From NCBI GenBank assembly GCA_002341345.1, contig DDNW01000081.1, positions 1-5,154 of the forward strand: a DNA stretch of 5,154 nt, read 5' to 3'. Positions 1-4,186 of this stretch are shown here, in pieces (position 1 is the stretch's first letter; each line of letters opens with the position of its first letter). A program made the position numbers and the translations under genes. Below the pieces are notes generated by a model. It ran no database searches and had not been told where the DNA came from. It was given only the letters and a program-made list of their open reading frames with translations. This DNA comes from Erythrobacter sp. UBA2510. Its GTDB lineage: Bacteria; Pseudomonadota; Alphaproteobacteria; Sphingomonadales; Sphingomonadaceae.

Positions 1-807
1 TGGGTCTGGGTGGAACGCGGCGGGACGGCGGCATCCGAATTCTACACCGGCTTCTTCATCGAAAAGGCGCTGTCGATCGACAACGTCTTCGTGATTAGCC
101 TGATCTTCACCTATTTCGCGATTCCGGCGAAATACCAGTACCGCGCGCTGCTGTGGGGTATCCTCGCGGTGATCGTGCTGCGCGGACTGATGATCGCGGG
201 CGGCGCGGCACTGCTCAGCCAAGCCTACTGGGTGCTCTACCTGTTCGCGGCCTTCCTGATCCTGACTGGCGTGAAGATGTTCTTCAGCAAGGATGACGGG
301 ATCGACCTGTCGAACAACCGCGCGCTGGGCTTCATCCGGCGGCATATGCGCGTGACCGACACGCTGCACGGGCAGAAGTTCTTCGCGCGCGTGCACGACG
401 ACAAGCGCGGCCGGCTGGTCTGGGCGGCGACGCCGCTGTTCCTGGCGCTGGTGGTCATCAACCTCGCCGACCTGGTCTTCGCGGTCGACAGCGTGCCCGC
501 GATCTTCGCGATCACGACCGATACCTTCATCGTCTACACCTCGAACATCTTCGCCATCCTGGGCCTCAGGGCACTGTATTTCGCGCTCGCGGCGATGGTG
601 CACCGGTTCCACTATCTCAAATATGCGCTGGCCGCAGTTCTGGTGTTCATCGGGAGCAAGATCTTCGTCAGCGATTTCGTGCTGGGCGGCGACAAGTTCC
701 CGGCGTGGATCAGCCTCGCGGTGACCTTTGCGCTGATCCTTGGCGGGGTTGCCTACTCGATGTGGAAGACCGGGACCGAGGCGGAGGCCGCCCAACCGGG
801 CGGGTGA
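1..807 (+). CDS. TerC/Alx-family integral membrane metal exporter (5' end outside window)
   Basis: This is the C-terminal 268 residues of a TerC-family membrane protein; the frame is open at base 1, so the GTG at 10 is not the true start and some 50-70 residues probably lie upstream. TerC/Alx proteins are polytopic inner-membrane proteins linked to Mn2+ export and metalation of exported enzymes; the old tellurite-resistance label is historical. Seen here (window numbering): the first acidic membrane motif EKALSIDN at residues 21-28 and the family signature around N154, D157 and D163 (NLADLVFAVDS), followed by PAIFAIT and NIFAILGLRALYF. The protein alternates hydrophobic segments with a charged cytoplasmic loop near residues 95-140 and ends in a short polar tail after a last membrane helix. 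The membrane acidic residues are the likely metal ligands (inference from the family). Family assignment is firm; the transported metal is not shown by the sequence. Confidence 0.93.
   Translation, partial: WVWVERGGTAASEFYTGFFIEKALSIDNVFVISLIFTYFAIPAKYQYRALLWGILAVIVLRGLMIAGGAALLSQAYWVLYLFAAFLILTGVKMFFSKDDGIDLSNNRALGFIRRHMRVTDTLHGQKFFARVHDDKRGRLVWAATPLFLALVVINLADLVFAVDSVPAIFAITTDTFIVYTSNIFAILGLRALYFALAAMVHRFHYLKYALAAVLVFIGSKIFVSDFVLGGDKFPAWISLAVTFALILGGVAYSMWKTGTEAEAAQPGG
788..803 (+). terminator. Possible weak terminator hairpin at the end of the TerC gene
   Basis: CCGCCC at 788-793 pairs perfectly with GGGCGG at 798-803 around an AACC loop, just before the stop codon. A run of five T occurs only at 832-836, about 28 nt further on, so this is not a canonical intrinsic terminator. 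It may slow polymerase or be a chance product of GC-rich codons. Confidence 0.25.
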
Positions 808-861
808 CGATAAAGATCTGGATTAGAATAATTTTTGATGTGAATTGAAAGGAGCCATGAG
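808..861 (+). promoter_or_regulatory. AT-rich leader, candidate -10 and ribosome binding site of the carbonic anhydrase gene
   Basis: This gap is much richer in A and T than its flanks. TAGAAT at 824-829 matches the TATAAT -10 consensus at five of six positions, but no good -35 lies 16-18 nt upstream, so a promoter is only suggested. AAAGGAG at 848-854, seven nt before the ATG at 862, is a strong Shine-Dalgarno and fixes that start. An earlier ATG at 857 is followed at once by a stop (ATGAGATGA) and is not a gene start. Confidence 0.4.
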
Positions 862-1608
862 ATGATTTCGGTGAATCGCATTGCCTTTGGAATGGCTGCC
901 TGTGCCCTTTCGGCCAGCCCCGCACTGGCTGATACTGAATGGGAATATACAGGCGAACGTGGCGCCGATCGCTGGGGACAGTTGTCGGTCGATTTCGAAT
1001 TGTGTGAACGCGGCATCATGCAAACGCCAATCGATCTTGGTCAGGCGAATGCAACGGGCGATGTTGCCTTCGACATCAACTGGAGCGCCGGGCCGCTGAC
1101 CATTCTTAACAATGGGCACACCGTGCAGGCGAATTTCGCGGAGGGCTCGAGCATGACGAGCGGCGGGAAAACTTTCAACCTGATACAGGTGCATTTCCAT
1201 ACGCCGTCCGAGCACACCATCAATGGCGAACATTATCCGCTCGTCGGCCATTTCGTCCATGTCAGCGAAGCCGGGGAGCTTGCCGTTGTGGGCGTGATGT
1301 ATGAAGTCGGCGCAGCGCATTCGGAAATGCAAAAGCTCGTCGATGCTGCGCCTTCCGAAAAGAGGAACGCAATGGCGGTCGACGGCGTGACGTTCGATCC
1401 GAACCTGCTGCTGCCCGATGATATGGCGATTTATCGCTATCAGGGCTCTCTCACCACGCCGCCTTGCAGCGAAGGCGTGAACTGGCACGTCGTCGCCGCA
1501 CCGGTCGAGGTCAGTCAGGCGCAGATCGATGCGATGGAAGGGATCATGGGCATGAACGCGCGGCCCGTCCAATTGCTGAACGGGCGTCTGCTGGTGGCGC
1601 CAGAGTAG
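862..1608 (+). CDS. Periplasmic alpha-class carbonic anhydrase
   Basis: Zinc enzyme interconverting CO2 and bicarbonate; the 248-residue length is normal for bacterial alpha carbonic anhydrases. Residues 1-23 form a Sec signal peptide (VNR, hydrophobic core, ASPALA, likely cleavage before D24), so it should act in the periplasm. The mature part has the family landmarks: WEYTGERG...WGQL, a QTPIDL strand near 54-59, NNGH with H86 as proton-shuttle His (His64 in human CA II), the zinc ligands H111 and H113 in QVHFHTPSEH, E117 (Glu106), the third zinc ligand H130 in GHFVH, and SLTTPPCSEGVNW with T198 (Thr199). C48 and C202 are placed to form the disulfide usual in exported members. Oddity: the position two before H130, Glu117 in human CA II, is V128. 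The start is set by the AAAGGAG site. It lies 54 nt after the TerC gene and may have its own promoter. Confidence 0.95.
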   Translation: MISVNRIAFGMAACALSASPALADTEWEYTGERGADRWGQLSVDFELCERGIMQTPIDLGQANATGDVAFDINWSAGPLTILNNGHTVQANFAEGSSMTSGGKTFNLIQVHFHTPSEHTINGEHYPLVGHFVHVSEAGELAVVGVMYEVGAAHSEMQKLVDAAPSEKRNAMAVDGVTFDPNLLLPDDMAIYRYQGSLTTPPCSEGVNWHVVAAPVEVSQAQIDAMEGIMGMNARPVQLLNGRLLVAPE

Positions 1609-1653
1609 GCGCGCTGAAGCGTCGGGCCGTCCCTCCTCCAAAGGACATTGCAA

Positions 1654-1668
1654 AGGGTCCCTGACCCT
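1654..1668 (+). terminator. Small hairpin after the carbonic anhydrase gene
   Basis: AGGGTC (1654-1659) and GACCCT (1663-1668) are perfect inverted arms around CCT, followed by CTTGCC, with only a very short T-containing tail. It could help end the carbonic anhydrase transcript 46 nt after its stop, or be the first of several stems in the following leader. GCCG/CGGC (1672-1675 with 1679-1682) forms another small stem beside it. Confidence 0.3.
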
Positions 1669-1669
1669 C

Positions 1670-1699
1670 TTGCCGCAACGGCTCGGGTTGGCGTAGCCT
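1670..1699 (+). promoter_or_regulatory. Candidate promoter of the small lipoprotein gene
   Basis: TTGCCG at 1670-1675 resembles a -35 box and is followed after 18 nt by TAGCCT at 1694-1699 as a poor -10. The same layout (TTGCC, 18-nt spacer ending GGCG, then TA) occurs before the secreted-protein gene on the other strand. If used as drawn, transcription would start inside the left arm of the hairpin at 1699-1736, so the promoter and the full hairpin are hard to reconcile. This is a weak call. Confidence 0.25.
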
Positions 1700-1736
1700 T
1701 GCACGCGACTCCGGGCAGGTGTCCGGAGGCGTGCAA
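1699..1736 (+). promoter_or_regulatory. Long hairpin in the 5' leader of the lipoprotein gene, directly before its ribosome binding site
   Basis: TTGCACGC (1699-1706) pairs with GCGTGCAA (1729-1736) and CTCCGG (1709-1714) with CCGGAG (1723-1728), giving 14 base pairs interrupted only by a GA bulge, with an 8-nt loop (1715-1722). The Shine-Dalgarno AAGGGAG (1738-1744) begins one base after the stem and the ATG is at 1751. There is no T tract after it, so it does not look like an intrinsic terminator. It is more likely a leader element affecting mRNA stability or translation. GGCTC (1680-1684) could also pair with GAGCC (1742-1746), closing a junction that would mask the Shine-Dalgarno. Confidence 0.6.
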
Positions 1737-1750
1737 CAAGGGAGCCCACC

Positions 1751-1990
1751 ATGCGCAAAACCCCTTCGATCATCCCCACGCTGTCCGCCGTCGCCGCGCT
1801 CGGCCTGCTGGCCGCGTGTGGTAGCGAACCTGCCGCCGAAGAAGAGCCCGAAGCTGCGGTGGTCGATTACTCGACCGGTGAAACGACGACCGATGCGGTC
1901 GATCCCGACGCGATCCCCGTCACTCTGCCCGAGACGCCGGAAACCGATACGGTGGTCGCCGTAGAGCCGAGCGGATCGCCCACCCGATAG
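1751..1990 (+). CDS. Small predicted lipoprotein of unknown function
   Basis: A 79-residue protein with a lipoprotein signal: basic start (MRK), hydrophobic stretch to about residue 20, and a lipobox LAAC at 20-23 with C23 as the lipidated cysteine (LLAACGSEP). The mature part of about 57 residues is acidic and low in complexity, rich in Ala, Glu, Pro, Thr and Asp, with no recognisable domain; it is probably a disordered, membrane-tethered tail in the periplasm. The start is supported by AAGGGAG at 1738-1744, six nt before the ATG. It follows the carbonic anhydrase gene on the same strand after a 142-nt gap holding several stems, so it may be separately controlled. Asp follows neither +2 nor +3 (G24, S25), so the inner-membrane retention signal is absent and outer-membrane sorting is plausible (inference). 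Function is unknown. Confidence 0.8.
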   Translation: MRKTPSIIPTLSAVAALGLLAACGSEPAAEEEPEAAVVDYSTGETTTDAVDPDAIPVTLPETPETDTVVAVEPSGSPTR

Positions 1991-2004
1991 GTATGTTGCG
2001 ATTG

Positions 2005-2040
2005 CGCGGGCCAGTGCACCGATCCTTAAGCATGCCCGCG
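2005..2040 (+). repeat. Inverted repeat before the small membrane protein gene
   Basis: CGCGGGC (2005-2011) and GCCCGCG (2034-2040) are perfect 7-base inverted arms separated by 22 nt that contain the palindrome GTGCAC (2014-2019). The right arm ends eight nt before the ATG at 2049, where a Shine-Dalgarno would be expected and none is seen. It may be a leader stem, an operator, or a terminator remnant of the lipoprotein gene (15 nt after its stop); there is no T tract. Confidence 0.35.
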
Positions 2041-2048
2041 ACATCATC

Positions 2049-2279
2049 ATGCCCATGTTTGCAAAGTATCAGGGCATCTTTCGCAGCCGCTGGCGCGCAT
2101 TGTTGTGGGCGTCCGGCGTGCTGCTGACGGCCTATTGCACGGTCCCCTCCGCCAATGATCAGGGCGATGCCGCCGATGCCGGGTCGCAGACTACCGCAGT
2201 CGGGGGCTTGATCGGTAAATCGCATCAAGAAGAGCCGCACAAGCACGTCAACCCCTGGGCGAAGAAGCAGCCGGGCTGA
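2049..2279 (+). CDS. Small single-pass membrane protein, sphingomonad-type hypothetical
   Basis: A 76-residue protein with a basic N-terminus (KYQGIFRSRWRA), one hydrophobic segment at about residues 17-30 (ALLWASGVLLTAYC), and a polar tail ending in HVNPWAKKQPG. By the positive-inside rule the N-terminus is cytoplasmic and the tail faces the periplasm. The pattern FRSRW-ALLWA-G...TAYC...NPWA resembles short hypothetical proteins I associate with Erythrobacteraceae and other sphingomonads; this is from memory and no function is known to me. C30 lies near the end of the helix but does not form a lipobox. Two ATGs, 2049 and 2055, are possible starts, and neither has a Shine-Dalgarno; the protein would begin MPMFAKY or MFAKY, and the second looks more natural. 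It converges on the L7/L12-like gene, ending 23 nt from that gene's stop. Confidence 0.7.
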   Translation: MPMFAKYQGIFRSRWRALLWASGVLLTAYCTVPSANDQGDAADAGSQTTAVGGLIGKSHQEEPHKHVNPWAKKQPG

Positions 2280-2302
2280 GCGCCCTGTTACGCGGCTTTG
2301 TT
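2269..2302. terminator. Possible bidirectional terminator between convergent genes
   Basis: The two genes end head-on at 2279 and 2303. AGCCG (2269-2273) pairs with CGGCT (2293-2297), and inside it GGC/GCC (2274-2276 with 2282-2284) can extend the stem. On the plus strand it is followed by TTGTTCT, on the minus strand by GCTTCTTC, both T-rich though not uniform. The stem is short and imperfect, so the call rests partly on position. Confidence 0.35.
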
Positions 2303-2587
2303 CTATCGTCCGTCGAGGCGCCCTGTCGGGATCGCATCGACGGTCTTCTTTGCCTTGGCGAGACCGCAGCCGGTCTTCTCGCGCAGTAGCTTGATCGCAT
2401 CGATCTTGCGGTTCTCGCGCAGGAGATTGTTGACCTGCGCCTGTACGTCCGGGGCAATTCGCGCCGGGTCCAGCGGCTGGATCGCGGAAGCCGCGCTGCG
2501 CAACCGCCCAATTGCCATGCCGATGCGAAAGACGATGAAGGTGTAGAGAAGCAAGACGATCACCGCTTCCCAGCCGATCTCGTTCAT
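2303..2587 (-). CDS. Small membrane protein with ribosomal protein L7/L12 C-terminal-like domain
   Basis: A 94-residue protein. Residues 7-27 form one transmembrane helix (EAVIVLLLYTFIVFRIGMAIG), followed by a basic segment and a short Ala/Pro linker. Residues about 47-87 resemble the C-terminal domain of ribosomal protein L7/L12: QVNNLLRENRKIDAIKLLRE, then KTGCGLAKAKKTVDAI, matching the L12 pattern K-x-x-x-I-K-x-x-R-x-x-T-G-x-G-L-x-x-A-K. In the ribosome that domain contacts translation factors. The anchored single-domain form is a family of uncharacterised bacterial proteins, and a ribosomal role should not be assumed. It lacks the L12 dimerisation N-terminus. The start is supported by GGAGGA (2598-2593 on the minus strand), five nt before the ATG. 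It lies 57 nt after the secreted-protein gene on the same strand, with a strong stem between, so the two may be co-transcribed. Confidence 0.8.
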   Translation of the reverse strand: MNEIGWEAVIVLLLYTFIVFRIGMAIGRLRSAASAIQPLDPARIAPDVQAQVNNLLRENRKIDAIKLLREKTGCGLAKAKKTVDAIPTGRLDGR

Positions 2588-2640
2588 CGCGTTCCTCCGG
2601 CTGGCCGGAGCGGGGCAGAGAGGGCACCGCTCCGGCCTAA
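2588..2640 (-). promoter_or_regulatory. Intercistronic stem with an alternative pairing that would mask the next gene's Shine-Dalgarno
   Basis: Read on the minus strand, arm a GGCCGGAGCGG (2637-2627) pairs perfectly over 11 bp with arm b CCGCTCCGGCC (2613-2603) around a 13-nt loop. CTCCGG within arm b (2610-2605) can instead pair with CCGGAG (2600-2595) through a CCAG tetraloop, and this last segment contains the GGAG of the Shine-Dalgarno. The two foldings exclude each other: a:b leaves the ribosome site free, b:c hides it. The upstream stop codon (2647-2645) is only eight nt before arm a. No T tract follows, so it is not a standard terminator. The pairings are seen in the sequence; a regulatory role is inferred. 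Confidence 0.5.
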
Positions 2641-2644
2641 TGTG

Positions 2645-3466
2645 TCAGATCCCCGATTTCTTGACCACCCATTCGTCAAAATCCTTCGCATAGGCATCGC
2701 GAAGCTCGGCCTTGGCCGGCTCGATCATGGCCTCTTCCTTGGGCGGGAAGTGTTCGAGCGGGTTCTTAACCTGCCCCTTGCCCTGCGTGACGATCTTGTT
2801 GCCATCGAACTGGCGCCAGTTCCAGCCGGTGAACAGGTTGGAACCGTACATCATCGCCTTGTGGTAGAAGATGTGAGTGGTGATCAGCTCGGCATAGCAG
2901 GCATTCGCGCTGTCGGTAAGGCGCTGGCCGTTCTTGATCTTGTCGTTCATCACCCGGACTTCGGCCTTGAGTTCCGGATTGTCCTTGAGGTCCTCGTTCC
3001 ACGGGGTCGGCTCATGGACGATCACCGCATATTTGCCCGCATCGAGACCCAGCTTGGTCATGTAGTCGAGCCGGTTGAGCTCCTCCAACTGGACCTCGGG
3101 GCCGAGATATTCGCGCATCAGGTCCTTGACCGTGCGAACGCCCTGCGCGTGTCCGGCCTGGTCGGCCAGCGCGCCAATGAGGCCGAAACCACTGAACAGG
3201 CCCATCTTGACGCCGAGATAGTTCTCCGTCGGCCAGACGTGGAGCTCGCATTCAGGGGTGACCGCTGCGGCGGGTTCCGCTTCGGGCATGGCTTCCTGAG
3301 CGGGTTCGATCGCTTCTTCGGCAGCTTCCGCAACATCTGGCGCTTCTGCTTGCGTGGCGGCGATGTCTTCGGCCGCAACCGTATTCTCGACTTCCTGTGC
3401 CGCCAACGGTGCGCACAGCAGCACGAACGCGGCGCCAGCGGCACCGCCCAACAAAGTCCTCTTCAT
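2645..3466 (-). CDS. Secreted protein of unknown function with an Ala/Glu/Pro-rich linker
   Basis: A 273-residue protein. Residues 1-23 are a Sec signal peptide (MKRTLLGG, hydrophobic core, CAPLAA, likely cleavage before Q24); C18 lies in the core but LLC is not a lipobox. Residues 24-70 are dominated by Ala, Glu and Pro and are probably a disordered linker. From about 71 to 273 there is an ordinary globular sequence that I cannot assign to a known family. It contains a glycine-rich hydrophobic stretch at 85-101 (GVKMGLFSGFGLIGALA), a segment rich in charged residues, and a Trp-rich part NLFTGWNWRQFDG at 210-222. Two cysteines remain after cleavage, C73 and C190, which could form a disulfide in the periplasm. 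No catalytic motif is apparent. The start has GGGAG at 3482-3478, 11 nt upstream. The opposite strand carries an almost equally long open frame, which I treat as a shadow because this frame has the signal peptide and ribosome site. Confidence 0.82.
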   Translation of the reverse strand: MKRTLLGGAAGAAFVLLCAPLAAQEVENTVAAEDIAATQAEAPDVAEAAEEAIEPAQEAMPEAEPAAAVTPECELHVWPTENYLGVKMGLFSGFGLIGALADQAGHAQGVRTVKDLMREYLGPEVQLEELNRLDYMTKLGLDAGKYAVIVHEPTPWNEDLKDNPELKAEVRVMNDKIKNGQRLTDSANACYAELITTHIFYHKAMMYGSNLFTGWNWRQFDGNKIVTQGKGQVKNPLEHFPPKEEAMIEPAKAELRDAYAKDFDEWVVKKSGI

Positions 3467-3475
3467 TGAAAATCA

Positions 3476-3511
3476 CTCTCCCTGTGCAGGTCCGCCACGG
3501 TGCGGACTGCA
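3476..3511 (-). promoter_or_regulatory. Leader hairpin and ribosome binding site of the secreted-protein gene
   Basis: Bases 3511-3508 pair with 3488-3485 (TGCA/TGCA) and 3507-3502 with 3495-3490 (GTCCGC/GCGGAC), giving ten base pairs with one bulged base (3489) and a 6-nt loop. Two nt after the stem comes GGGAGAG (3482-3476), the Shine-Dalgarno. With the promoter proposed at 3547-3518, the transcript would begin at about 3511, at the foot of this stem, an arrangement that can protect the 5' end of an mRNA (inference). There is no T tract. Confidence 0.5.
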
Positions 3512-3517
3512 ACAGCG

Positions 3518-3547
3518 AAAATACGCCGGCCTGGGAGATTTTGGCAA
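3518..3547 (-). promoter_or_regulatory. Candidate promoter of the secreted-protein gene
   Basis: On the minus strand TTGCCA (3547-3542) and TATTTT (3523-3518) are separated by 18 nt. They resemble sigma-70-type -35 and -10 boxes, and the spacer ends in GGCG. The expected start near 3511 leaves a leader of about 45 nt. GATAAT further upstream (about 3576-3571) is another -10-like string but has no fitting -35. A separate promoter agrees with the 118-nt gap after the nuclease gene. Confidence 0.4.
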
Positions 3548-3584
3548 GCGAGATTCGCTGGCTAACAATCTATTATCAGGGGAC

Positions 3585-4172
3585 TTAATCGCACCAGCCG
3601 GGTCCGGCGGCGCGATACTTCTTCGCCAGTCCCTTCGTGAATAAGATATCGCCAAGGTCATTGTTCTCGCGGGTCACGTGACGGAGTAATCGACCATAGC
3701 GGTCACGTTTCGGCTCGAACGGGTCGCGTGCAAGGCTAAATGGGCCCTCGTTGAGCAAGTCGCGAAGGGCTCGAGTGGCCGTTTCGCCCAGTTCGGCTTC
3801 CCGCCTACATTCCGGTTCGCTGACTTCAGGCGCATCGATACCGAGAATGCGAATTTTTTCGCCTTCAAACCAAAAGGTATCGCCGTCGACCACGCAATTA
3901 TAGCGCTGAGCTGTCCCACAAATCGGAAAATAGGCCGCGTGAACATCAGTGGTGGTCGTTTCCGGTACCCAGGGCAGGAAACTCCATTGCGCCGCCGCGC
4001 CACCGCGAAGTGCGTCCCATGTTCCCAGCAAAATCAGAATCGCGAACAGGACACAAGGTCGCCAGCGCGTCAATTTTGCCAGGAGACGGATTCGTTGATG
4101 CTTGCAGGTGACTTCATAGTCGTGCGGTCTGGACCACCTGCGTCGCCTCCGGAAAGGGATAACCTTCGTCAT
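3585..4172 (-). CDS. Membrane-anchored thermonuclease-family (SNase-like) protein
   Basis: A 195-residue protein of the staphylococcal nuclease-like family, which cleaves DNA or RNA phosphodiester bonds with Ca2+. A very basic N-terminus (residues 7-40, many Arg) precedes one membrane helix at about 40-56 (CVLFAILILLG), so the nuclease domain at about 90-195 should face the periplasm. Motifs: VVDGDTF with D96 and D98, IRILGIDAPE with R108, D113 and E116, and DRYGR with R161. These correspond to Asp19, Asp21, Arg35, Asp40, Glu43 and Arg87 of the S. aureus enzyme, so the catalytic set is complete. C85, C93, C122 and C194 could form disulfides. The ATG is 14 nt after the PPK2 stop, with only weak AGGGA/ACAGG sequences before it, so translation may be coupled to PPK2. 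GC is visibly lower than in its neighbour (28 of 60 bases at 3841-3900 against 38 of 60 at 4441-4500 in PPK2). Confidence 0.88.
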   Translation of the reverse strand: MTKVIPFRRRRRWSRPHDYEVTCKHQRIRLLAKLTRWRPCVLFAILILLGTWDALRGGAAAQWSFLPWVPETTTTDVHAAYFPICGTAQRYNCVVDGDTFWFEGEKIRILGIDAPEVSEPECRREAELGETATRALRDLLNEGPFSLARDPFEPKRDRYGRLLRHVTRENNDLGDILFTKGLAKKYRAAGPGWCD

Positions 4173-4186
4173 TGTCCGACCTGTCC

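Noticed and set aside
1..807. A tellurite-resistance operon or a Mn riboswitch (yybP-ykoY type) linked to TerC
   Set aside because: No other ter genes are present, and the region upstream of the TerC start, where such a riboswitch would lie, is outside the window.
823..1779. Minus-strand open frame of 318 codons antisense to the carbonic anhydrase gene
   Set aside because: It is longer than the real gene but has no family motif, and it covers a plus-strand gene with full catalytic motifs, a signal peptide and a strong ribosome site.
1544..2056. Minus-strand open frame of 170 codons over the lipoprotein gene
   Set aside because: Arg/Gly-rich shadow translation with no motif. It lies opposite a gene with a clear lipobox and ribosome site.
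2303..2587. A true ribosomal protein L7/L12 gene (rplL)
   Set aside because: The protein is too short, starts with a transmembrane helix, lacks the dimerisation domain and hinge, and is not next to rplJ or rpoB.
1920..2627. Minus-strand open frame of 235 codons crossing the small membrane protein gene and the L7/L12-like gene
   Set aside because: Its translation is Arg/Pro/Gly-rich without a domain, and it would overlap the L7/L12-like gene on the same strand in another frame. The latter has a Shine-Dalgarno, a membrane helix and a recognisable domain.
2603..2637. Intrinsic terminator after the secreted-protein gene
   Set aside because: The 11-bp stem is strong enough, but in the transcribed direction it is followed by AGCCGGAGG, with no U tract. 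A factor-assisted role cannot be excluded.
2642..3469. Plus-strand open frame of 275 codons lying over the whole secreted-protein gene
   Set aside because: It mirrors the minus-strand gene almost exactly, has no ribosome binding site or recognisable domain, and its length follows from GC-rich codon bias. The minus-strand frame has a signal peptide, a Shine-Dalgarno and a leader.
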